Of a DNA stretch of 64,000 nucleotides, positions 46,049 through 57,000 are shown piece after piece; position 1 is the first letter of the stretch; every line of letters starts with the position of its first letter. The notes under the pieces were generated by a model. That model saw only the letters and a list, made by a program, of their open reading frames with translations. It did not search any database and was not told the origin of the DNA. The stretch covers positions 16,926,001-16,990,000 of the forward strand of contig NC_135242.1 of the NCBI RefSeq assembly GCF_947623445.1. Direction: 5' to 3'. Origin of the DNA: Clavelina lepadiformis (lineage: Eukaryota; Chordata; Ascidiacea; Aplousobranchia; Clavelinidae). Made by a program: the position numbers and the translations under genes.

Positions 46049-47100
46049 CCTCGGGCCGAGCAAAGAGATTCAAACACATGAGTAGAAACTTCTCTTTTGC
46101 GCATGACGTCATGTTTGTTTCTTTTATTCTCTTGGAGCATATTCTACTTTCTCCACGGTCACGGTTCACTACATAACAATAAACATGCAGACGACGACAA
46201 TGATTTTCAGATCTGTTTGCTGCTGGAACAGATTAGTCTTATTATTAGGGTGCAGTTGTTGGGATCCAATAGGTGTTAACTTTAATTGAAATTAATTAAT
46301 GAAATCAGGTGAGAGTTTTAGGTTCAGCAATTAACTTATTTTCAGTTCCTTGAACTGATAATGCTGCTGTTTTGTATCAAGGCATGGCTTAGCCTACTTG
46401 AGTTGCGCGGGAAGATTTTTTCGTTCACCACATTTATCTTCGACCAGGCAATTAGCAACTAAACTCATTACTCATTAGCATAGGCCTTATGTTGCAGGTG
46501 TTGTGTCATTAAAATAGGCTACTGAAAGTCTGATTTCAGATCTTGTTATTGTGGTGCAGTTGTTGGGATCTAATGGATGTCAACTTGAAGTTAATTATTA
46601 AGTTATTACTTGAAGTTTTTATTCTGCGCGTGGAGCGAAATTTTATGCGCAGATGAAACAATACAATATGACTCGGTCTATCTAAATTTTTCATCCATTC
46701 ATTTTATTTTTCACCTTAAATGTGGTGAACGAAAAAATCTTCCCGCGCAACTCAAGTAGGCTAAGCCATGCCTTGATACAAAACAGCAGCATTATCAGTT
46801 CAAGGAACTGAAACTAAGTTAATTGCTGAACCTAAAACTCTCACCTGATTTCAATAATTAATTTCAATTAAAATTAACACCCAATGGATCCCAATAACTG
46901 CATCGTAATAATAAGACTAATCTGTTCCAGCAGCAAACAGATCTGAAAATCATTGTCGTCGTCTGCATGTTTATTGTTATGTAGTGAACCGTGACCGTGG
47001 AGAAAGTAGAATATGCTCCAAGAGAATAAAAGAAACAAACATGACGTCATGCGCAAAAGAGAAGTTTCTACTCATGTGTTTAAATCTCTTTGGGCCGAGG
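46049..47100. repeat. Large foldback (inverted repeat) element
   Basis: Left arm about 46049-46446 and right arm about 46718-47100 are near-perfect reverse complements, with a spacer of about 270 bp. Matching landmarks are CCTCGG/CCGAGG at the tips, ACATGAGTAGAAACTTCTC, CGGTCACGGTTCACTACATA, ATTTTCAGATCTGTTTGCTG, CTGATAATGCTGCTGTTTTG and GTTGCGCGGGAAGATTTTTT near the loop. The spacer has a third partial copy of the GTGCAGTTGTTGGGATC block at about 46553. No protein is encoded beyond short coincidental frames. Confidence 0.85.
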
Positions 47101-47214
47101 AAACTTTTTACACGACTTAGCTGGGCGATTTGTAATCGCTGGAGCCCCGGTAACTCAGATAGCCTCATTTTTTATTTTTTTTTAAATTTTTCATGTGGTA
47201 CTGGCCGAATTTAG

Positions 47215-47352
47215 AACTGTCCATCAGGTCCATTGAACAGTGTTTTGTTAATGCCTTGACCAAGGGCATCACAACGGTATGGCACAACTGGGTATTGAAC
47301 AGGAAGCACATTTATTGCGAGGCCAGTGTTCGAACCATTCAGCTACCGAGCC
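47215..47352 (-). repeat. tRNA-derived SINE
   Basis: On the minus strand it opens GGCTCGGTAGCTGAATGG, an A-box-like tRNA head, followed about 35 bases later by TGTTCAATACCCAG, a degraded B box. A non-tRNA body then reads GTGATGCCCTTGGTCAAGGC. This is the polymerase III promoter layout of a SINE. Borders are approximate. Confidence 0.55.
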
Positions 47353-47936
47353 AATATTAAAACGAAGTAAACACGCAATGCAATTTAAGTATAGGGAAAA
47401 TTAAATGTAAACTTAAAAAAATTTAAATTTGATGATTACTTTTGCATTATATATGAGTGTATTTTTGCTCAAATGTGGCCTAATGTAGCTGGCCAAAACA
47501 TTGGTGATACCATCTTACCGGGATTCCCCTCCTTGTCTTCTCAGAACTTTCTTGTTTGATTGCCACTAGGCTAGGCCTATTTCACCAAATAAGAAGGGTG
47601 TTTTCATAGCTAGTTTTCACAGTTTCTTCTGAACCTAACTTAAATATTACAACATAGGCTACTAACCTAAACCCAATCTAAATCTACCTTCTAATCTAAA
47701 GGTGCCAATTTTTGGATTAAATTATCTAATAAGTTGAAAAAAATTTAATCACACACAAGCAGACTTCTCTATCTATAGGCCTAGGCCCTAAACAATTGAA
47801 AAAATGAGATTTGACTTGTTATTGCTGCAGGCAGCAGAAGTGCTTTTGAGGTGGATGTGTATAGTTGTAACTTGTAAATGCAACAAATCGCAACATTTAT
47901 TTTAGTTCATTTATTCTTGCAACGTTTATTTTTTGT

Positions 47937-48060
47937 CAGTGGTGGTCAAAGTAACCACATATTTTACTTAAGTAGAAGTATTGTTACTCTCGAAAAAATC
48001 TGCTCCACTGCAAGTAGAAGTATTGCTGTTCAAAACTACTGAAGTGTTGTGAAGGGTCAC
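47937..48060 (+). mobile_element. hAT terminal fragment upstream of XKR-C
   Basis: CAGTGGTGGTCAAAGTAACC followed by TTTACTTAAGTAGAAGTATT and a second AAGTAGAAGTATTGCTG is the terminal pattern of a widespread hAT group (CAGTGGTGG then ACTTAAGTAAAAGTA repeats). Only this one end is visible. It stops just before the acceptor-like site preceding the XKR-C start codon. Confidence 0.5.
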
Positions 48061-48084
48061 TTTACTTTGCTTCTTGCTTAGGTC

Positions 48085-51000
48085 ATGGCGCTTAGTGACA
48101 AGGTGTTTTGTAGAAATATAAACGTTGATGACTCAGGCGATCTCTCACTTGAGTCACATGGAATTGAAACACCAACATCTATGTGCCAAAGTAATGCATC
48201 AGAAGCCTTGAATCAAAAATCGTTTTCATCACTTTCTTCATGTGATTCGGATGCAGAACAAGTGAAACAAATGCCATTATTGAGAATACAATACAAAAAA
48301 CCAAAAGTTTCTACAGCTATCGGAGAAAAAAGAGTTTCCACACTGTCTTTAGAAAAATCTGAACAGCATGATGTATCGGCTGGAATTGTTTTGTCACAGC
48401 AGAATTTTCCTGCACATGACAATATTGAAAGGTAGAAAGATGATGCTGTCATAGAAGTTTAACCTAACCCGAGGTTCTATCTGTACTAATATTAGCAATT
48501 GTACTTGTGCATCAGTGTCTAGGGCTCTAGGCTAATAGGCTCTGGTAGCCGGTGTACATAAATACCCAGTGTACGAAGTTTGCCAATATATTAGTCTATA
48601 TTTTTAAATGTTAATTTCTTGGCAGAGCCAGGGTAACTTTTCTAATATGGTAAAATGCATTGATTAAATCTATAGCGACCTACTGTATGTTATTTGATCT
48701 ATGGAAAAGTAGGCTGTGAAATGTGTTCGTAAGAATATTTATACCGAAGCCAATTGAAATTCAGGTTTAGCTTTTTTAAAAAGTATATATCCCACAACTT
48801 TCCCATTTTTTATATACCTGTTTGTTATCAGGAATGCTGTGCATTGCAGACTAAAATGACTGCACAACTGATACAAATAAAATAAGGATGATTTTATAAA
48901 CAAAATTGTCAAAACATTTTGTAGAAAAAATTTCACGTATATCATTAAGAAACCCACCAATCAGAAAATGACAAAACCAGCACAAATTTAATGGGTAAAA
49001 TTTGAAAATTTCATTTTTGTACATTGGTGGAAATTTCGTATGCTGCCACCGTTCAAATAAGGGTACCCTGCACAGAAAACACTTTTGAAATTATTGGCTA
49101 AACAACGCAGTTTAAAAGTTTGTTATTTAAAGTATGTTAAATCTCCCATATCCGTAGGGTAGAGTATGTTGTTTTCCATACACTGGCTACCTGACCTTAT
49201 GCAGCTTTTAAAATCCTCACTGATTTTGACTATTTCTAGATTTATATTCAGTGATATCATTATATTTCTTATTTGTTAAAAACTTTTTCTGTATAGTTCT
49301 AAGGATTCATTTGACTCTTTTGATGTCATTGATTCTGCTATTTCAAGAGAAGGAAAAGTGTTATTTGATGACAAAAGTAAGTTTACATAATTTGTAACAA
49401 AATATTGTTGAGCATGAATACTGTGGTTTCACTGCATAATGAAATGTCTTGGTTTTCTGTGGTGATAATCAATTACAGTGTAAATGCTGTTATAATTGTT
49501 AAATGACTTGTTTGGCTATGTTAAATTTTCGTTAATTACTACAAACTGCTGTTTAATCCCTAATGGCCTAACAACCGGTTTTTAGTATAGATGTAATACA
49601 TTGATACATTTTAAGCAATTTACATTTCAATATACTTGGTCTTATTTATATCAAAGATTGTAGCCTATACTATTTATTGTAAATGTACATGTTATTCAAG
49701 GAAGGTGTGTAGGTGTAATACAGCAATAAGTTATATATGACGATTAAAGTATCTGTGTGGGCAGTGGAATAAAAGTTTGCAAATTCTTACGGTGTAACAG
49801 CTTTTTGTTATTTATATAAATATATATATATATAGGTATTTTAGTTTGATATTTTAACTATATGCATATATGTAGGCATGTATTATTTAATTAAAGGATA
49901 TGGAAAGAGGTTGTACTAGAGCAGAATATGCTTTATGAATCTGCCGCAGGCCTAAACAATTTTTTTAAGGAGACAGGTTTAAAAACCAATGCAATGAAAA
50001 CCTGGCCCATAGCGGCAAAAATCTTGCCAAAATTATAAATAAATTGCTGCATATATGTGGTTTAAAATCATGCATCTTGCCCCAAAGAAAACAGTGTAGT
50101 CATATGGTTTATTTGTTAAATGCTAACTAACTTACTGATCAACTGGGCCAAACGTTCTTTCTATAAATATCATGGGAATGACATTTGCGATCGAATGAGT
50201 GTAGAGAATGATAATAATTGGTTATTGTTTGTTCACAATCAAAAATATTTTGAAATCAACAAAAGGATGAAATTAACTGTTTGCTCACAAGATGCTATAT
50301 TTTCATCGGATTACTTTCCTTTTACTAATAATAGGGATAGCATATATTTTATTATGGAGTTTGGATTTATTAGCATGCATATTTTCTATAGAGCCCCTTG
50401 ATCAACATCCACATACAGAAAACAATGGAGAGCCAAAACAAAACCTGCCTAATGAAACACCGCAGATTCAGGTTACAGAAATGTTTGTCCGAAATTTATA
50501 CTATTTTAAATATGTAATTTTATGGAAATTGTAAATGTGGTGTTATAGCAAAATTAGAAAAAAATAATCTTCTTGTTTTGTAGGAAAATAAAATATCCTG
50601 TTGTTCGATATTTTGTTCTCTCTGGGATCGGAAAACTTTGTTCACTAAGTATACAATAGTGGATCTTGTTTTAAATATCGGTAAGCACAGAATAAGATAA
50701 TATATGTATATAATATTATGGAACATAAATTATTATCGTCATTCTCCGTTGTAATATTAAGAATGTATCAATGTATTGTGCTAAATGCTAATGATCACCC
50801 ATCCTTCAAATATTTACAGTTAAAAATGGAATTGTTTTAATGGAGCATGCCATAGTTTGTTAAATTCTTCATTGTCAAAATTTAAAGGTTATATTGATCT
50901 TAGCAATCTGTTTTATGTGTATTTAGTACTTTGTGATTTGCATCAAACTGTTCAGTTGTTTTTGCAAAAATTGTTGCCAAACCCACAGCACTACTGATCA

Positions 51001-54000
51001 GTACTTCAAAAAAAAAAAAAAACAGTAAAGTTTAAAATGTGTGTCAATACTTGCTGGAAGATTAATGGATTTTTATTTGTGTATACTAATAATACTACAG
51101 TAGAATTCGCCTATAGTGACACCTGAAGGGACCGCGGAAAAAGTGTCACTGTAAGCGAAGTGTCACTATAGACGAAGTCAAGGTAAAATGGCCGCAGATG
51201 ACTACAGTAGAACTCGCATATAACGGACCAGTCGGGACCAGCGAAATTCGTCCGTTATATGCGATATACGTTATATACGAGGTATTTTACATTGTTTTCG
51301 TCAAAGGGCTAGATGCTAGATCGACAAACTATACAATGACAATCAACCTGGCTTATGCGGAAAGAACTGAGATCACAACTCACAAGAACAAAAGCCTGGA
51401 ACTAGCCTAGCAGCCACAGTAGCCTACGCTTTTATTACATCACAATTATGAAGCCTGCTCATAAACCTTTTCTATCATCTTGCTTGCGCATGGATAAAGT
51501 ATATATTATTGCATCACAAACTAACGAGTGTCCTTATACGGAATTTTTTGAGCCCAAGGGACAGAAATGTGGTGTCACTGTAAGCAAAGTGATCTTATAC
51601 ACGAAGTCACTATAGGCGAAGTCATTTCTATGCAAAACATATGGTTTGCAAACGGGACTTTGCAACAGGTGTCACTATAGGCGAAGTGTCACTATAGCCA
51701 AAGTCACTATTGGCGAATTCTACTGTATATAGTATTCCATATTGCCTTTACCAGTATATATCATTGAACAAAATTTAATTTTGTATTCCAGGTTCCATTG
51801 TATTATATGTATTCGACTTTGTAACTGATTTGTTGAATGCCTTTGGTTATTTACAAAGACGACCAGCTGACCCTGACAACCTTTTTTATTTTATCTTGAC
51901 AATAATAGTGATAGTTGTTCCATCCTTTGTCATGCAGGTGAGAGTTACAGATATTGTGAGGGTTCTTTCATGCTTTATTGATTAGGATGTAATAGTTGCA
52001 ATGAAACCATGTATGAATAATTTATGAGTAGTACAAACAAAGTTACATTGTATATCTGCTGTGTTTCGAAGCTGTTACCACATTACAGTACATTTCCCCT
52101 ATGTGTGTGTCAATTGTTGCATTATATAATTTAGACTCAGTTCTATAGAAAATTGAGTAAAATGTTATGTTTTGTTAAGTTGAAGCTTTGGGAATCAACG
52201 TTATGGTTTTGTCACAGAGATTGTGTGCTAGACATAAGTTACAATGACATTTTATTGCAATCTTGCTTATGCAATTTGGTATACTTTCAAATCAGTCATC
52301 AGTAGACTGAAACTAAACATAAGCTTACATGTTACATCATTTTTTCTGCTAACATATTAGTTCTTTTTTATGTTTCTTTCATAGATATCATGTCTACTAT
52401 GCCAATCAAGTATACATAAAAATATGTTCTAGTATACAAGTAGGGATATACATCACTCATGGTAATCTTTGAAATTAGTGGTATTGTTAAACAATAGTTT
52501 TGTGACAAAAGTTTTTTTATATGCTACATCAGGAGTGTGCAACATTTTTATTGTTCGGCCACTTTCTAACATTGAAACAACAATAAAGTAGGTGTGTGTC
52601 ATGTGTGTCTGTGTAACATTTCCGTTGGTGGGTAATTTTCTAATATTGGAATAACATTAAAGACCAAGTTATGGCATATTTAGGATACGTTGCCCCAAAT
52701 TTTAAAAAAGATGGATTTGAAATTTCTGCGCCTGTTCACCCCACTAAAAATGCGTAGATTGCAAAAGTTTTGGGTTTTGCCCCTTTAAAGCATCTAGAAA
52801 TGAAATGTATTCTCATAATTATATGCACGATATCTGACAATTTATGGTGTACTGTAAGCAGTTTTAAAACACCGTATAAAACAATTTCATAACGCTGTAT
52901 AATCCGCCTATTATATGTTTTCCTTCAAGGTATAGCTGATAACGAGTCGCATAAACTGGCACATGCAATAAATGAAAAAGACGAAGACGTAAAAACGCTT
53001 ATGCTTTCGGAAAAACTAGGTTTGTGATGAGACCATGGCTCAATGGTCTCACTCCTAAATATGCTAGTCACCATCAAAAGTATCTAATCTAATCAAAACT
53101 AGTTTATTGAGAAAATGCAGCTTTTGATCTTTTTCATGCTTACTTATAAAAAGACACTGTTTTTGCCCTTTTCTTTCCTCCAAAACGCAAAAATTCTACT
53201 TGAGAAGCCGGTAAGATTATAATCAAAGCCTCACTTTCCTTACTAAAAAACGGGAAATTGGGCTTAACTTAATTATGCGCAATACGGGTTGGAACAAAAA
53301 TCTCTGGTGTGCACCTGCCATATTTTGCAGTCTGGCAGAAGGGCACACTGAATGCCTGGGTTGGACTAGTTTGTGGTCTGTGGGACGCCTGTTGCTGTAT
53401 GGGCTAAATTAACATATATATTGTTTATTTTGCAAAAACAAGATGTTAAAAATTGTATATATGTGTATAATTGTTACATAATAATCAAATGGGATGGTAC
53501 AACTTGAGGATATGGTACAACTTTTTGTGATTTTAATCAATGATGTATGTTTTAACATACTTAGCAGTTTTTAACATCATGTCTGAAAAAAAATTGCAAG
53601 GTTACACTAAATCACAGTTGGAGCAGGCTAGAATCTATAATTTAATTTTTGATGATACAGACGAAATCGGTTAATCGTATCACCTATTTGCCAGACGTTT
53701 TGATATGATTATCCGATTGATCCGTTTAACCAATATGCTAAAAAAATGTTTATCATGAACCGGCATTATTAATGATAATAATGTGTATGAGCTAACTTGG
53801 TTGCAATGAGCATTACAGTACTGTACAACTCTGTGAAACAATCCTACAACATCAGCTGACTACAATTCTGGTTAAATTATATGTAGAGTTTATTACCGTA
53901 GTGGCCTGTTGCACTGTGTTACGCAACACAGCTGGCTACATTACACAGCAGCTATCACCCAAGAGCACGTTGTTGGTTAAAGCATTTTTTTGGCAAACAG

Positions 54001-57000
54001 CTTTCATCGGACTCTCCTTTTATCTGGAATGGTCTCTTTTACGTCACACTCTTTTTTACAAGCGTAATCGGTACTGTTGTTGCTTTTTTTCCTTTGCGCT
54101 GTATTTGTAAAATAATTAGTTCGTTGTTTGAGTTGACTGAACGAAACTGCTCAAATGAAATCACGCAATTTATTTCAGTACGCACATTTATTCAGCTCTA
54201 AAAAAATCCCCAAAGTATAGACCGCAAACGTGACCTCATCTCCGCTTCCCTTTTAAACGTCGAGACAATTACACGGAAACTGCATTCTCCTTTCGCTTAT
54301 CGGTAAACATGAGATGCACGACACATCTTTGCTTCCGAACGTCTGGTCGAAGACGATGATTTGATTAAATGACTGCAGTATGCAAGTGAGAAGCAAATCC
54401 TGATACCATAATCCGATTTATTGCTTTAAGTGTGATTCGATTAACCGATGGTTTTACTTAACATTAGATAGGATTTGGTTTTGGATTTCAGATTTTGATA
54501 CCATAAAACGATTGATACGTTTAACCAGTATATATACGATTAACCGATTTCGTCTGTATTGATTTTAGTGTTTTTCTGGATGTTGGGAGATCGAAGATAT
54601 TCAACAAATTAAAGAACAGAAGAAAAAACACCAACAGAAAGCCAGGGTGGGATTTTTCAACTGTTCTTGTATTGTACTTACACACTTGCTACAAGTTGGC
54701 CCAATCTACAGGTATGTAAATATACTGTCGGACTTTCTAGAATCTTGACCGATATGCTGCTAATTTTTTAGACCGCTTAGTGCAAAAATATATAACTTAG
54801 TAAAGCATATTATCTTTAAAAAAATCATACACTTATAAAAGGCACAATCTGCACAAGTGTTAGCTTGCATACTTCAGTTGCTTGCATACCACTACATAAT
54901 TTGACATTGACCTCTTTGACCCCCCAGTTTGTCTCCGCCACTGCTTGAGCAGTTTAATATTGAGAGAAGGAACTGACCTTAATAAATAAACTTACACAGT
55001 GTGACAAACTAATCTCACAAAAGATGTATGAATTCTATGTCATAATGATTTATTCAATTATTGTGAAGTTATTTATCTTTCCATGTAGATATATTCGGAC
55101 CAATTATTATGGTGTGAAATCTAGAAAGGAAGAATTACAGGGAAACCTTGAAAAGTGGAAATTTTATGATGACAGGGTATGTGGTTATTACTAATTTTTT
55201 TAAACAGTCTTATGATGTTGAAAGATTTATCCTTGATTTGGGTCTTCATATATTAATTAATGGATTTTCCCACTTCGCGGGCCACTTTACAAACCCTCAG
55301 AAAATTGAGGGCTTATTGTCTTTATCTACCTTTATGTATTTTGTGAATAAAACGACTAAACTCAAATAACCTACAAACATTTTAACAACAAAAACATAAA
55401 GCTATTGCTTAGGCGAATTTAAGCAGTAAATTCTCTGTCAAAAAATAATTGGTAATTATCAGTAGGGATTACTGCAATCTTATTGCAAATAATCTTGCGA
55501 GGAAGATTATTTGAGTTCGTCTGAACACGAATACTATCTAGGTTGACACGAATGAACCTAGAATATATTCATATCAGAAGAAAATGGTAAAATTTCATCT
55601 AGAAGTTGCCATACTTTGCTTGTAACATAACATGACGTAATCGCCAAACAAATTGCTTAGTTTCCATTAAGAATTTCATTAAGAAGCGGATAAAAAGCAA
55701 GTGAACGCTTGCAAAACCGGCGCTAAAATTAGGCTGAAATTTGTTTAACTTTTTACAATTATTCAATATAAGACGGGTCCATTTCGACAGCTAAAACATT
55801 TCTGACACGGTAAGACATTCCTCTTTCAAACTGTGCTTTTCTTTTAACTGCATCGATAAGTGAATAAATCAAACATTTACAGATTTAACTCCTGCCATCA
55901 AATCAAAACTAGGTAGCAAGCACTATTACATCATTATTGCATTGTTGCATCAGACAAAACAGTCTACTGAACATTCGCTATTCAAAGAAGAATTAACCAT
56001 ATTGTCTGTCGCAGAGCGTCATCATATTTCTTCTTCGTATTATTTTTTAAGAAAAAAAATGACTATAAGTTGCTTGGTCATCCTGTTCTTATAACTGCCC
56101 CTATTTACTCTCGGCGCCACGCAATCGTCATTTTGTGACCAGCGCCCCTTTAATGGTTGCAAATGCTCCTAGGGTGGCGCTGGCGTCCACTTTGGTAACC
56201 AGTGCACTACACTGTTGAGCCAACACATGGTAAAAACAAGATTTTAAAAGTTTTTGTTTTATTTTTTCCAGTACAAAGGAGAGCTTGTTGATATTAACTT
56301 CATACGCATGATGGAGTCATTTTTGGAATCGGCCCCACAGCTGGTTCTTCAGACGTACATCATGATTAGAACTGAAATGACCCCCCCAATTACAGGTTAA
56401 TTTTATCCTCTGTATTAACTTCATCTTAAAGCTGCTGAATTGTTTAAAACAGCAGTTCAAACTACTACCATTGAAATTGCAGTTCTGTCTTGTTGTGTTT
56501 CATTATTTGGGATGTCGGTCTCGTTTGTTGCTTATGAGAGAGCATTAAGGAATATGCAGAAGTCGAAAACACAGCTCTCTGTATGGGCTAGCATTGTATT
56601 GTTTCTCTACCGAGCCTTTAATATTTCATCACGGGTATGATTTTGATAGTGTTAGTATTTATCAATATTGTTTTTTCTGAATTAATTTAAATCATGATGA
56701 GCTGCTCTTTTATGGACATTTTGTGTTTGCATCTGGTTAGAACTGTTTCTGAAAAGATTTTGTGTGTTTTTAGATTGTCGCATTGGCTCTACTGCTGAAC
56801 GTGCAAGTCTGGCTGTGGATAGGATTATTTGTGGGACATTGGTTATTTATGACCGCATTAATTGTATGGCAGAAGACAAAATTTTGTTCAACGAGAGCAA
56901 AAGAATATGTTTATGACTTTGTTATTGGGTATGTCTGTACAGAATACTTAGATGCTTTGAATTCAATGGTAACTTCCGTTTCACCTAGCTTGCATAGTTC

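Noticed and set aside
56108-56235. Possible tRNA-derived SINE (GGCTCAACAGTGTAGTGCAC on the minus strand)
   Set aside because: The A-box-like part is suggestive, but no B box could be found at the right distance.
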